Of a DNA stretch of 64,000 nt, positions 33,930 through 47,172 are shown piece after piece. The DNA lies in NCBI RefSeq assembly GCF_011397635.1, contig NC_064770.1, positions 21,421,707 through 21,485,706 of the forward strand. The letters are read 5' to 3'. A model generated the notes under the pieces. The model had not been told where the DNA came from, did no database searches, and saw nothing but the letters and a program-made list of their open reading frames with translations. Origin of the DNA: Epinephelus fuscoguttatus. Lineage: Eukaryota > Chordata > Actinopteri > Perciformes > Serranidae. Numbering within the stretch: position 1 is the first letter of the stretch; each line of letters starts with the position of its first letter. A program made the translations under genes and the position numbers.

Positions 33930-34427
33930 CGCTTAGTCACCGCCGCTCACCGGGAGAAGCAGCGCCTCCCTGTGTCCGCACCGATTGGTTGGAGATCTTG
34001 ACGGGCTCGCCTTCTCCACAGACCGTCTCCAGTCCAGGGCGGGGCTGACTCTCCGCCAAACTGAATTAGGCTACAACCGGCAGAAGAAAACTTACCCCGG
34101 GTCGATTCATGGAGCAGTGTGGGAATGCTCTGTCCGTAGGTGGGAAGCAGAGATCCGGACGGCGGCTATACATTTCCACCCCAGCACCTTGGACTGCCTC
34201 TGCTGCTGGTGTGATCAAGACTGGCCAGATTTAATACCACGGCACCGGGCTTGGCTTAAAAAACATCTGCGGGCTGTGGGGAAAAAAACAAGAAGCGCGT
34301 TTATTCCTGCGCCTCTGTATCAGGATGATGTGACAAATCATCTCATCTGCTGCCTGGAGGAGAAAAAAATCTGAGAAACCGGATTTGTTTTCACTGCTGG
34401 GGATCATCTGAGCCGGTTGTTAGAAGG
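33930..34427 (+). promoter_or_regulatory. rhbdf1: Probable rhbdf1 promoter and non-coding first exon
   Basis: A GC-rich island in AT-rich DNA, with an inverted CCAAT box (ATTGG 33984-33988) and no TATA box. It ends at a strong splice donor (GAAGG|GTAAGT, exon end 34427). RHBDF1 in mammals has a non-coding first exon and a long first intron, and the next recognised rhbdf1 exon (61277) has 5' UTR before its ATG. The transcription start is not fixed by the sequence. The link to rhbdf1 is inference from position and strand. Confidence 0.5.
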
Positions 34428-37400
34428 GTAAGTTGTGTCATAATTTCGTGACTGTCTCCTGTGGTCGCCCATGCGGAAGGCAGCAGCCGGAGGAAGCGCT
34501 CACGCGTCGTGATCGAGAAGGATAAACCAGCATATATACTAGTCCATGAATTACTGGGCAACATGGGAATCCTTCACACACAGGCTGGACATAGTGAGCA
34601 TAGTGAGGTTACAAGGGGCTGTGCCATCTGCGCTGCGTGTAGGAGTTTTCATAGTGAAAGTAGGCTATTTAAAGTGCTCATATAGTGTAATTGGGTCTAC
34701 CTTTTAGGCCCAGTCACCTTTTAGAAAAGTGTGAAATACCCTACATATGCAAAAGATGTGAAAGTGGGATTAATGAGGTGTGAAATGAGCCTCATGTCTA
34801 AAATGAGCCACAGGCTGAGAAGCTAAATTACTTTTTTTTTTTTTACTTAAACTTGGCCAAATTCAGGAGGGATTACTTTCATTAGAAGCACACTGTATGA
34901 GCAAAAGGCTTGATGGTTTAATTTCGACATCAGGCAGCATTATCTCATGTGGCTGGAGGCTTTTGGAAGATGGCTCAATTTTGTAATGTAAGTTTGGACC
35001 TAAAGGACTATGTTGTTGACTAATCATGCAACACATCATGCATAAAGTCACACCATGACCTCAGTCATCCTCCTCCTCCTCCCACTCCTCCTCCTCCTCT
35101 TCCTACTGCTCAGCATCACCGTCCATGAAGACAGTTATGAATGTTTAAATGCGTCTGTGCATCAACAAATAGCAGCTCTGTGCTTTGCAATAATATATAT
35201 GGCTACACGCAAATGTTGCATAATTCATAGTGAAAATGTGGATGAAAAAGAGCAGCGGGCAGCTTCTCATGTCGTCTCCCTGAACCCTTTGAACCTGAAA
35301 GTGTTACCTTATCCTTTAGTTCTTTGTTGTCTTTGGTATTATGGCTTTCATGAGGCGCTCACACACAGTGACTCAAAGTGACTCATGGCAGACGGTCACA
35401 AAAGGGCACAGATTCCTCAAAATCATACGCGTGGAGGGGCCACCTGAAAAAGGCTGGATTTGACTCATCAGAGGCCCAAAGCTCCAGGACAGCGGCTCGC
35501 ACATTAACAAACTGCAAACTTGTTGACATCAGGAAGGTTACGCGCTCCAATGTCCTACAATACCTGGGCAGACTAAAGTGAAACCATAGACGTACTGTAT
35601 TAGAAACTGCTGAGTTATTTTGGCAGACAGGACATAGTAGCACATGGCCTGGTTTGTGTGCCCAGTGTTCCTGAAACCTTATCACATGGAGGGAGGGGGA
35701 TCATGGCTCTGGGTGATGTAATCGCACCAATAAAGCAGGGCTCTGATGTGTGATAGTGGCAGTCATGCTCATCCTCTGTATCTGATCCAACTGGACCCCA
35801 GAGTGAATATTCCCGATGTGTGTATGTGTGTGTGTGTGTAGATGTTTATGTGGATTCATGTGGGTACGTGATACTTGGAGGGAGCTGGGAGTAGCTCTGC
35901 TGAGGCAGGTGGACCATCCAGGCTGGCCTGTGTTGACTGGCTGGTATGTGAGTTTTTCAGGGGGCTGCTGAGGGGGCCACACTGTAGTCATGCCTGCATG
36001 ACTCATGGCGCGGTATCTGTCTGTCTGTCAGTCCTGCCAAGTGCACAGTCCTGTATGACTGCATCACGGTGTTGCCTTCAAAAGAGCTACAGAGCGTGAT
36101 TTTACGCTCACTGGTTTTGTTATCTACCTTCATTTATTGCCGTTCTTCAGTGGATGTTTTTGACATACATCTCAAAGCATGCCTCACTATGCGGTGGAGA
36201 TAGGGGTGGGAATCCCCAGAGAGGCCTCATGATATGATATTATCATGGTACTTTAAGTCACGCTGCAATGTTATTGTGGTTTTTAACATTTTGAGATGTG
36301 CAGATTATTGCGATATTACTTTTTATTACCTTTTTTCAGCTGCAACTTATGTCCCAAAATTCAGTAGACTGAAAAAGCAGTTGTTTCAATTATTCCAGTA
36401 GGCTACGAAAAGATTAATTTGTATTTGCAAGTTAAAAAAAAGATATTTGTCATCCATGTATCCACATAAAACATTGCAATAATATGCTGCATTGATTTCT
36501 TCCCCACCCCTTAATAGAGAGGTGAAATCTCTCCCCTTTCGATGTCCCTATTTTGGAAAAAATATGAATGCTAGTCAACGGTTAAAAACATATATATATT
36601 TTTTTTAATTTTGTCTGAATTGTGCAATGAATTACATTACATTTGATCTTTGTCAATTTAAAAGATCATTTTGCAAATCAAGAAAGTCGCAGTTTGTCCA
36701 AGTACCATTGAGTTTCGACAGAGACCGCTCAGTGAGCTACATCTCTCGTCTTGCACAGAATGTCAACAATATAAATATGGCACTAATGTAATGTTATCCC
36801 ACCGTTTTTGTTTCGTCCAGCAACTCCTGATCTTTTTATCAGCCTGGATGCAAAAGAACAAGCAAAACCTGTTGCTCGTGTGAATACATCACAGTACTAA
36901 ACACACAGGCATCGTAGCTTTAGCCTCATTTACACGACTTTAGGATGTGTAGTGTTTCTAATTACATAGTTTCACAGTCTTGAACAGTTTTAACAGTGTC
37001 TTTAACTGCAAAATTATCTTTTAAATTGACAAACATCGTATCTGTAATATCAAAATTGAAACAGGATCAAAGAATTATTTGTCTCTCCCCCTTAACTACC
37101 GTACATATTTTCTCCAACATAAGGTCCCATGGTGGTCCACCTGAAGGAGACGGACTCCTCCTCTCTATAGCACCAGAGTGATGTTTGTCCAACATTTTTT
37201 CCTGGCCTAATCACTTCAAGATGATGCATCTACAAGCGAGACACGGTTATTTAGCCCAGAATGCTCTTTCTTTGTAGATTTGATGCTCTGCTGGTGAGGA
37301 AAAGCAGGACTACAAAGCAGTGATAGTTTTCCTGGAAGAAGCCATCTCAAATCTGAACAAGGGTGTATACTCTCTGTGATTGTTGGTCATTTTCTTCAGT

Positions 37401-37770
37401 CTCTGGACAGAGCTCGCTCTGAGTTCAGGCAAAATGAGCATCACTGGGCTGAGCAGTCCCATGTGTGCAGAGCAGCCCATGCTTCTCCAAATAACCTCAG
37501 GCTGTTTCTCCAAGTAACACATCTGTATCACCAGTGGAAAATATGTTTTTTTTTCTTTAAGATGACCTGAAATTAACATTTATTACTGATCTGTTACGTC
37601 TGTCTCTATCTGTTATATTTAATAGACATGTATTACTTAAAGGATTCCACTTTATCGAGCTGATAATTCTGTGTGCTTTCATTTAAACAATTATGATTTT
37701 ACCATAAACTTCCCTGTTAGCAGCTTAAAGATAGTCCATATTGTATAAAAATATTACATATGAGATTTTG
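34428..37770. other. Inferred rhbdf1 first intron, 5' part
   Basis: No exon recognised. A CTC-rich tract lies at 35066-35104, a TG run at 35818-35840, and a teleost repeat with GATATGATATTATCATGGTA (about 36180-36520) in the middle. Confidence 0.45.
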
Positions 37771-37774
37771 AACA

Positions 37775-37949
37775 TTAATAAAGCAGCAAACAACTATTTG
37801 GTGTGTAAAGATAAAGTGGAGTAATGGTACCGTGAGCAGAGAACGAAGTCACGCTCTTTGTGCGTGTTGTAATCTGAGCTTCTCTGTTCTTTGTTGTGGT
37901 GGACAGTCGGGCCGCGCGTGCTTGTTAGTGCATGTGAGTGTGTGTGTGT

Positions 37950-37981
<32 letters not shown>

Positions 37982-38200
37982 CCCACTGGCTAGCTAATCA
38001 CCGCTGATAATGCTGTCACAGTTTCAGAAGCGTAACACCGACCCTCCAGTCCCAACCACCATTAGCTCTGTCACCACTGTTGTCATTGTTAGCACTGCTA
38101 GCCGCTGCCATTTTGGCTGGGCCGCCCCTATGTTTGCTTGTGATGTTAGAGGTGAGAGCCATGTGTGGACAATCCCGGCCCAGACTCTGAGTTCATATAT
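37775..38200 (+). repeat. Dispersed repeat family C, copy 1, with TG microsatellite
   Basis: Shares ordered blocks with 40178-40560: AGCAGCAAACA, GTGAGCAGAGAACGAAGTCA, CTTCTCTGT, CACCGACCC, and ATTAGCTCTGTCA followed by CACTGTTG. A TG run at about 37933-37981 is inserted or expanded in this copy. Confidence 0.65.
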
Positions 38201-38689
38201 GGCACCTTTAATATTTTGGACTCTGCTTATTCGTGTACTCTTTATTGAACCTAAATGATTCTCACTTTGAAAAAAACAATTTAAATGACTTCACTATTAC
38301 ACACACAAGTTTTGAGCCATATATGGAAGCTTTTGGGTCTTGACTTGAATTTGCAATACATTTCTCTGGGTTCAGACAGTGCCCCCGGTCCCCTCTTTTT
38401 AAGATTTGACTGCTTTCTAAGAATGTTGAAGTGTTTGTAAACGCTTTATGAGTAGAGCTGAATTACATATTTCTCTTTGTCTGTCATCTATCTGCATTGT
38501 GTGAAAACTGCCACAGTGAGGACTGTCTCCTGGGGCACGGCGGCAGTATCTGGAGAGGTCAAACTTGTTAACCAACTTGTTCTGCTACTTTGGAGACAAT
38601 ACGAGTGCTGCAAATATATTGGTTACAACTGTTCCCACAGCCAAGCAAACAGCAAACAGACATTAGCGTAAAAAGCATGTCAGGTATGT

Positions 38690-38692
<3 letters not shown>

Positions 38693-38720
<28 letters not shown>
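38693..38720. repeat. Poly-T tract
   Basis: About 28 T in a row, then ACACAGGATTG. Possibly the tail of a minus-strand retroelement, but no body was recognised. Confidence 0.8.
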
Positions 38721-38725
<5 letters not shown>

Positions 38726-39940
38726 GGATTGATGGTGAGAGAGCCCACAGGCAGCGTTTGATCTAGTTCTCACTGGTACTCGCTCAGCTCGTACCTTTTT
38801 GACTTTGATGTGGTTATACGGTTTTGACTAAGTTGTCAGGAGCAGGAACAGTGATTTTTCTCATATGTCAAATAATGTGGTATTTGTGGGAAAAAAGAAA
38901 GCGTGTTGTCTCTCTAGTGTCTGTCATGCAGATGCAGTAAGGAATGTAAGCAGATACATTCTGCCTTATTACCAGCGGTTGTGGTGCATTGCTTTAAATT
39001 ACACAGGAAGTGTGGGGTTTGCTGTGCGTATGGATCCTCATACTATTGCTCCTTGTTTGTCTGCTTGCCTGCTTCCCCTGTTGACTGCTCGGTTGTGTGA
39101 CTCACACCCGTTGCATCCAATTGTTCCCATCCTATGACATCTCGGCGGTGGCATGATGCAGTGGCAGCCATGACGGTGGACTCAATTGTGATGTAATGCT
39201 GTAATGCAGCAGCAGGGCTATTTCAGGTCTACCTCTGAGCCTCCAAGGCCTCCGTCTGCCAGCATGCCACCCTGCCCTTCTCTCAGTCAGCACCTCATCT
39301 GTCATGAGCCAGACAGCCATACATGAACCAGCATTCACAGAATTTACTAGAAACCTTTCATGCAAAGGTCTGGAGAAAAGTCAGAGGCATGACTGGATTG
39401 AAAATACAGGTTACCGTGATTTGTTTTCACAGTTATTTGGTTCAGGCCAACATTAGGCTGTAGCAGAGATGAAAACATCTAATTTAGGTAAGTTACAGGG
39501 TGCAGAGCTTGTGTTCCCACTGACATGGTGTCTGAGGCTGGTTAACCTCAGGACAACCCTCGTTCTCAGGGCTGTGGGAATTTTTTTCCCAGAAGGCTGG
39601 TGCTTATAGACGAGCAGCAATGGTTCCTTGAACTTTGATCTTCCTCACTGAGTGTGAAGAGCTCTCAGAGGGCGTGTCCGCAGATAACCCAATAAATATC
39701 TCTCTCTACCTGGTGCCTCGAGACAGAAATATATCAGGCATGTTGCAATGAGTGAAATCCCGTTGCAAGGGGTTTTGTTTCACAGCTCACACAAGCTTAA
39801 ATAACAGCAGTTTAACTTGATGGTCAACTTGTGAAAAATGATTCTGGTCTCCGTGTTAGAATTGCACTTAGCTTTGTGCAGCTTTTGCTCTTTAGTATCC
39901 ACTGGAGAGGAGTTGTCCTGCATGATAGTGATATGCATCA
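38721..39940. other. Gene-free intronic segment
   Basis: No exon or clear repeat recognised; short ORFs on both strands look like chance. Confidence 0.45.
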
Positions 39941-39947
39941 GTTTAAG

Positions 39948-40560
39948 GTAGGGCTAGGCAATATGTGAGTATTATATCGATATTATATCGATACTGTCTT
40001 AGATTTAGTATATTCTAATATTGTAAGTATTATCTTTTACGGTTATTAAAGGCTGCGTTACAGTAGAATGCTGTAATTTTCTGAGCTTGCCAGACTGTTT
40101 TGCTCTCCTGTTATTTGCTTTTACACACTTATTATTAATTATATCAACATGATTAATTATAAAAAAAATCATATTCAGAGCATTTAAACAGCAGCAAACA
40201 GTTATTTTTTGTGTAAAGTTATAGCGGAGTAGTGGCGTCCTGAGCAGAGAAGGAAGTCACATGCCCTCTGTGTGTTGTGGCCTCATCTGAACTTCTCTGT
40301 GGTTTTGTTGTGGTAAGCCGAACTGGCCTCGCGTGCATGTTGCATGTGTGTGTATTCCACTGGCTTGCAGATATGCACTACGCCCATGGGGTAGTTACTG
40401 CTGATATTGGTATGTCGTCGTGGTAGCTTAGCACCGACCCCTTGGTTCTCCCTGGTTAACATCGTTAGCTCTGTCAGCACTGTTGCCATTGTTTGGCGCT
40501 GTTTATGGAGCTTGCACCGTTAGCCGTTAGCCGAAGGCTCAGCAACCTCAGTGTTTAGAA
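39948..40560 (+). repeat. ATATCGATATT repeat followed by family C, copy 2
   Basis: GGGCTAGGCAATATGTGAGT then TATTATATCGATATTATATC (39952-39990) is a familiar fish repeat start. From 40178 the sequence parallels 37775-38200 in order and orientation, with TGAGCAGAGAAGGAAGTCAC, GCACCGACCCC and GTTAGCTCTGTCAGCACTGT. Confidence 0.65.
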
Positions 40561-40589
40561 TTGTATCCAGACAACTCATATGCTCTGAA

Positions 40590-41000
40590 TTTCCAACACA
40601 ATCTCATAGAAATACATGAAATGGACATGACCTCGTAAAAAGGCATTAGGTGGTGGTGCACGAACCATGTTTAAACTATGTGAATGCAACACGAAAACAA
40701 GACCAATGCCAAATGGCATTGCAAAATCTATTATGAATGGTCGCAGCTTAGTTTTGAAAATAGTCAAAGAAAAGAAAACACTTGGTTAGGTTTAGAAACA
40801 GATTGTGGTTTGGGTTGAAATTACTACATACATAAATTGATGTACTTTGTGTAGTTACGTAGAGTTCGTAAAATCACGTCACAGCATCAACTTTTGGGTT
40901 CAAATGAGAGGTGAACAGCAGGCTCCTGGTTGAAAGTCCATGTTTGTGTGACCCATCCATCACCCTCTCACCCACACTATGCAGACGTCTTGCTGTTTAT
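40590..41000 (+). repeat. Dispersed repeat family A, copy 3
   Basis: CAACACAATCTCATAGAAAT, CACTTGGTTAGGTTTAG and GTTTGTGTGACCCATCCATC in order; compare 29100-29320 and the inverted copy at 25130-25520. Confidence 0.55.
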
Positions 41001-43429
41001 ACTTAATTCATGTATCCACCTCAGAAAAAGATGGTCACTGACTTTGCATCAGCATTGTTTGTGTGTTGCCAGCATGTAATTTTAATGCATTTTGTACCCA
41101 CCACCATCATGTAATGTGTTGTTAAGACTTTGTGTATTTCTACAGGACTGGGCTGGAAATTAGCATCTAGCCCCTTTAAGGGATTTTTCACAATCTTGCA
41201 ACCCAAAAGTGTTGTCATTAACACACATTATCTTTAAAACTTTTCTAACATTTAAACTTATTACTTAAGAGTTTGACGGACTTAATATTCAAAGTACAAC
41301 CAGAAAATCTTGCTTTAGATGTGTGTCATTGGAGACTGTCATGTAATGCGTGCAGCCTAGGCCTTAGCTGCTGTAATGACAGCACTGTGTTATCTGTTTA
41401 CTTTTTCTCAGATCATTGTTAGGACCAACTTAAGGAACACCCTCACGGATACAGTATCCCAGTACTGTTACAGCGTAGATGAGAGTGCAGTTTTAAATAG
41501 GATAGCCTTCACCCCCACCCCCCACCCCTCTATCTTTGGCAGCACAGTCGGTCGTCATACCCAGAGGCTGTGAATCCTCATTGTGTACCAGACTGCAAGT
41601 TGACTGCTCCCTGAGTGGAGCTGCACACACACAGTTATATCTGGACAGTTTCAACAGTCCCACCAACATCACATACCATGCGCCAAACTCACTCCAGCAG
41701 CTTTCCCAGAAATGAGGGTGTGTTTTGGAATCCTCTGGGACTTTTCTTTTACTGGCTTTTTTTGGAAGAGGTGGGTCTTAGTCGGTTTGAATGCTCTTTT
41801 CTTCTGACAGAACTTGAACCTTTGAAGTGTTGAAATACAAGTGCTGCGAGGTGACCAAAGTCTGCCCGTGGTGCATCCTAACTCCTGTTTTGTTTTTGAC
41901 TTGCACTCTTTTCATTCAAATAGATATTGGTTAATCTCTTGGACTGTGTTCAATGCTTGTCATTGACATGGAATCAAGCCAGGTGCCGCTGGCATATTTG
42001 AACACGTACCTGATCCCGTAACTCTCAACTTTCCTGTCTCTGCTGCCTCTGCTTCTCTTCACACCCGTGCCAACTTTCCCTTCCATTTGCCAGTTGACAG
42101 AGCTTGTAATACCGCGTGCCAGGGAAAATGATGTAAAGCCTCTCATTTATGGTGCCCAGTTGATCACGCCCAGTTGTAGTGAAGGCATCACGCTGGAGGC
42201 CTAAAATGTGGTGAAGCATATTCACTCAGAACTCGGCAAAAACAAACATGAACAGTAATGCAAATCAAAAGTAATTTATTCCTGGAGGCTGTCGGGGTTT
42301 GTACACCCACTCTGGGATGCAAGTTTTTTTTTGTTTCACTTCTCTCATCTTGTCTGAAGTAGACATTCTGTCTCCTCACCAGTATTACATTTCCTGATCA
42401 TTTGTCACTCCAGCATGATAATATTTGCTTCTTGGCAAATCATGAGCTGAGTAAGGAAGCTTCCGATGCACTTTATTTCCACAGAAAAAGAGTCTGTGTG
42501 TTTTCTTCTCTAGTTAAATCAGTTTTTAGCCCCTCACTGGGGCCGTGACTGTCCCAGAGGACCTGCCCCAGTCTTCCCAGTTTTCCTGTGCCTTTGTTGG
42601 GAGTTTTCCACTGATCTCTTGGCCCAGCTGCATGGCTTCATTCATCCTACTTCCTCCCCCATCATCCTTGCTTTTACGTCTCCCTGATCCCAGCGTGGAG
42701 ATCCTGGCCTCACCTCAGGATCTTCCCCTGGGTGCCCCCTCGCTTCCTTAGAGTAGCCTTCATCAGAGTCTCTAAAAGAAGTGAAATTGTCATTTCACCA
42801 TTGAGTCTAAAATGATTACTGCTCATATAAATACAACCATTTTGAATGCAGTGCCATTCAGCCCACATATTTACCATCTGCAGAGTAACACTTGGATCTG
42901 TGTGAATGTCCCTATGATCTGAAAGGTTTTTCTGTCACAGAAATGGCGCCGCCTTGATTCTCACTTGCTTTGACACTGAGACCCAAATCTCACCTCACGC
43001 TTATCTGAATCATTGCTCCACAATCTACATTGCTCACAGCCACTGCCAAAAAGCCTTGTGGCCCACATGTGTCCCACCGCAATGGCTGAGTAACTGTCAG
43101 ACCCACAGATTTCTCTTGTGGGTGGGAAATGTCAAAGACTATGTCAGAAACACACTGTTTGTGAAATTAATTTTACTCCTTTTCTCCATGTTAGTTTAAG
43201 CTGAGGGTGTGTTGTAGTTAATGTATGTCAACCCCATTGCCAGAGTAAATGTTGGCAGTGTACATTTGGCAAACCACAGGTATGTTTTACTGGTATGTTA
43301 TTATTTAGCAGGTAATTTGAAATTTTATGTTTCAACAATGCTGTGATTAATGTGCAGTTATTTTTAGGCACAAAAACCACTTGCTCATGGTTAGGAAAAG
43401 ATTGTGTTTTAGCTCAAAAACCCCATTTT
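41001..43429. other. Gene-free intronic segment
   Basis: No exon recognised. 42540-42750 is C/T-rich and open in one frame (68 codons), but it has no family resemblance or splice context. Confidence 0.45.
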
Positions 43430-44445
43430 GAGGGCATTATTGTGGCTGGAAACCCAGCAATGTCTTGAGGAAAAAACCCACTGCTTTTTCTGGCACTATC
43501 TGGAAATGCAGTGATATCTTTATAAAAACAACCACTTTTTTGTGGCCATATCCTGCCGAGAAACCCAGCAATGTCCATATAAAAAACAAACACTATTTGT
43601 GGCAATATCCTGGCTAGAAACGCAGCAATGTCTACATAAAAAACAACAGCTATTTGAGGCAATGTCCCAGCTAAAACCCAGCAATGTCTACATAAAAAAC
43701 AACAGCTATTTGTGGCAATATCCCAGCTAGAAACCCAGCAATGTCCACATATAAAACAACCACTATTTGTGGCAATATCCAGCAATGTGTATGTAAAAAA
43801 CAACCACTATTTGTGGCTCTATCCTGGCTAGAGATGCAGTGACATCTCTATACATGGCAATATCCTGACTAGAAACCCAGCAATGTCTATGTAAAAAACA
43901 ACTGTTATTTGTGGCAATATCATGGCTAGAAACCGAGCAATGTCTACGGACAAAACAACCGTTATTTGTGGCAATATCATGGCTAGAACCCGAGCAATGT
44001 CTACATAAAAAACAACCGCAATTTGTGCCAATATCCCAGCTGGAAATGCAATGATGTCTCTGTAAAAAAAGCAACTGATATTTATGCCAATATCCTGGCT
44101 AGAAACCCAGCAATGTCTTCGTAAAAAACAACTGCTATTTGTGGCACTATCTGGGATAGAAATGCAAAGATGTCTGTAAAAAAACAACTAGAAACCCAGC
44201 AATGTCTATGTAACAAACAACCGCTATTTGTTGCATTATACCAGCTAGAAACCCAGCAATGTCTACGTAAAAAACGACCACTATTTGTGGCAACATCCCA
44301 GCTAGAAACCCAGCAATGTTTACGTAAAAAACAACTGCTTTTCATGGCAGTGTACCTGGTGGAAACACAACGACAGGTCACTAAAAAACAACCACATTTG
44401 GTGGCTAAAAAGACAGCTGAAAAGGCAACAATCACTCGCTAAAAA
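43430..44445. repeat. Minisatellite with 57 bp unit, roughly 16-17 copies
   Basis: The unit centres on AAACCCAGCAATGTCTAC, then ATAAAAAACAACC, then ATTTGTGGCAATATCCCAGC. Exact 57-base steps are seen, for example from 43677 to 43734, from 43934 to 43991 and from 44250 to 44307. Because 57 is a multiple of three, long ORFs with a 19-residue period appear on both strands (up to 129 codons on the minus strand). These are a by-product of the repeat, not genes. Some units are partial. Confidence 0.9.
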
Positions 44446-45790
44446 ACAGCTGGTCTTGTTCTTTGTTGGTTATAAACAGTGATCTGCAGCTTGGCAGGCG
44501 TCATGCCGAGGTGTCACACCATCCACCATCCAGTGACATTCAGCTCATTCATGACATCACTTTAGAAACGTAGATACATATGAAACATACAAATGTAACG
44601 TATCTGTGATTTGCAGAAATGTACAATGCCAACATTTTCTTTTGGCGACTGGACTGTGTATGTGAGATTGATGTATGTGCTCTTCCCACCACATGCAGCG
44701 CTGGGAACTAGAGCACATACTGTAGCATCTGTTGGTCAGACTACTTTATTTTTCTTAAATCCTCCCCTATCAGATAAACTTTGTGCCTATAATTCATTTT
44801 AATGACGTCTCTTCTGTTTCTCTTTTATCCACATATTTGCCTGTGCATCAGATGAAAGAGATTCAAATATGGGAGCTTTATTAAAATGATCTAGTTGTTG
44901 TGCTTGGAACAAAAATGGTTTCCCCTCCCTCCAACCCAGAGGGGAACCTGAAGATTAAATAGGTCTCTGCGGCTGTTGCCTCTGCAAAAAAATAAAATAA
45001 AAATCCTCCAACCTGTGGCAGAATCAAGTTTGTACCTTAAACCCAAATAGAAAATCTGGCTCGATGTGAAAATGATATGTGACAGTGAATGTGATTTGGT
45101 GCACAAGGAGGCTGCTGGCTCAACAACCTCAATTGATATTCCCTGTCCTTGGCTTGACTCAGGCTGTGCACACCTACACATACACACTTGTAGATGCACA
45201 TGCACACGCTTACCCTCCCACATGTGTACATTTATTCACAGCCCGCGGTGGTGAAAATCGATGCAGTCAATAATCTGTACTCTGGAGTCTAACAGGACTG
45301 CAAATCTTTAAGAAAAAATCATTGCCTGAGGCATTTTAGTAATTTGAGCAAGTGTATGATCTGCTGAAAGATTGAAATGATAGAAACACTAATTAGACCT
45401 TACTACGAGATTCAATCTATGAAAAAATCAGAGAGGCTTTGAATCAAATTACAAATGCAGTCAAGTGTGATTCATGTAGAAAAGGATAAATTAGTCTATC
45501 ATTTAAATATTTTAATATTAGATTGAATGATTAATATCCTGTCGTTATGTAAGCTGGCCTCAACATTTTTGTTTTTCATGCCGTGTTCCTTCCTCCTTAG
45601 ATTTAGGTGTGATTGTGGATGTAGAAGGCCAACAGCTGCTCTCAACTAGAGAAGACAAAAATTTGAAGAGGGGTTTTCCAACTTACTCAGTCCTCTTCGA
45701 TCTCTATAAACACAGTCTTAATATGTATGCTGAATCTGCAGAAGAGGTTTTGGTATAAGAAGTGTGTCAGTTTGTTGTCTGAGTAGTGTT
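44446..45790. other. Gene-free intronic segment
   Basis: No exon recognised. CACA-rich DNA at 45165-45215 gives short overlapping ORFs without family resemblance. Confidence 0.45.
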
Positions 45791-45794
45791 GACC

Positions 45795-46115
45795 AATCGT
45801 TTTTGAACAGCAGGTAAACAAACCATGTGTAGAGGTGGAAAGCACTGGTGGAAATGCAACCTCAGAACCCATTAGCTATCATCAGACAACGAGTTTGCTT
45901 TATATTAGCCTTCTTAAAACTTTATCTGGATTCATTTGAAGATTTGTGTTTACAGAGACTAGCCGAAATGAACTCCGCACAGAAAAGGAAGTCCAGGCCC
46001 GGATATCTGCCGCCTACACCAGATCAGCCTGAGATATAGGCCCTCGCCCCAGAGGCTTTATCGTCATCGAACAATAGCCGATGAGTCCCCTTTGACCAAT
46101 TTTAAGGAAAAAAAT
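45795..46115. repeat. Probable interspersed repeat
   Basis: Blocks such as CTAGCCGAAATGAACTCCGC and GGCCCTCGCCCCAGAGGCTT with TCATCGAACAATAGCCGATG read like a recurring fish repeat. A 63-codon ORF across it has no known relative. Confidence 0.35.
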
Positions 46116-46321
46116 ATCACCAGTCTAGTTTATTGTGAATCGATATATATTTTTCTCTTCATTTTAACCCTTAAATCCAGTGAATTATTTACTGTAGTCA
46201 CAAATAATATGATTTTGAAGTGGACTAAGTGTATTTTGGAAAATTAAATTAGGCATTTTGTTATAAGTCCTTCGTTGTCATGCTGTGGATTATTTTACCC
46301 TTTGAGAAGCTACATCTTTAA

Positions 46322-47168
46322 AGATATACTATGTAGGATTGTGGGTTATGGTTTTCTTGACAGACTCTGCAGTGAAAATGAAAGTAAAAGCTAACCCTAG
46401 ATTCACTCTCATTTAGTGTTTCGTCTCCTGAGACCCTGCGTCCTCATTTGAGGACGTCACATTTTGGGTTTACTTGACCTTATACTTAGACCTCTTGTCC
46501 TCGTTCGTGGACACTTTTTTGTACCAGGGGCACAATACACTAATCCATGTAAAAACAAGATGGCAGCCATCTCTACCAAGTCAGCTGATCCCGACACGAA
46601 AGTGAACAAGATCTAAAACCTGATCACATTTTATGGTTGAAACGTGTTTATGTATGATTAATAATGTTTCTTAGTTTGATATGGCAACAAATTTGACCAA
46701 TTTTAGCAACAGTAATAAGCTGAGGCGCTGTTAATCAGGAAGTACTCGTTTGAAGACATTGGAACTCTGTTATCATCACGTTTGAGGACGTTGGGACTTA
46801 TCATTGACAATGTTTAAGAAATTAAAAATGCATACCAAACAAAAGTTCAGGTCTTCAGTTCAGGAGGATATTTGTTTTTTATTCTGGCGCAGTGTCTCTT
46901 GGATGCCTGTTACTTATAATCTAGTAACTGGTTGCCACCTTTTTATAAAGCCCTGACCTCACCTGAGCGCTGTGGGGTTACATGCCCATGAATGTCCTGA
47001 ACACAGAAAATAAGAATAAAATAAGACAAGAAAATACAGACAGAGAGCAGAGGCTCTGCAGAGCAATACACAGCCACACACTTCTAGTGGGTCATAAATA
47101 ATGAATGAGAGGAATTACTTCTGTATAAGGCTATATATTGATTTATTTAAATCCTGCTTAGTGTATCT
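46322..47168. mobile_element. TTAA-flanked element with AGATATACTATGTAGGAT ends
   Basis: Left end AGATATACTATGTAGGAT, right end ATCCTGCTTAGTGTATCT (inverted, three differences), bordered by TTAA at 46318-46321 and 47169-47172. It is of the same family as 14486-14861. The interior includes GTCCTCATTTGAGGACGTC, itself a short palindrome. Confidence 0.7.
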
Positions 47169-47172
47169 TTAA

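Noticed and set aside
33985..34374. 129-codon ORF in the GC-rich rhbdf1 promoter region
   Set aside because: No protein resemblance; GC-rich DNA gives long ORFs by chance, and the region fits promoter plus 5' UTR better.
43414..44442. Long ORFs on both strands and CRISPR-like regular repeats
   Set aside because: Explained by a diverged 57 bp minisatellite. Units are contiguous with no unique spacers, and the host is a vertebrate.
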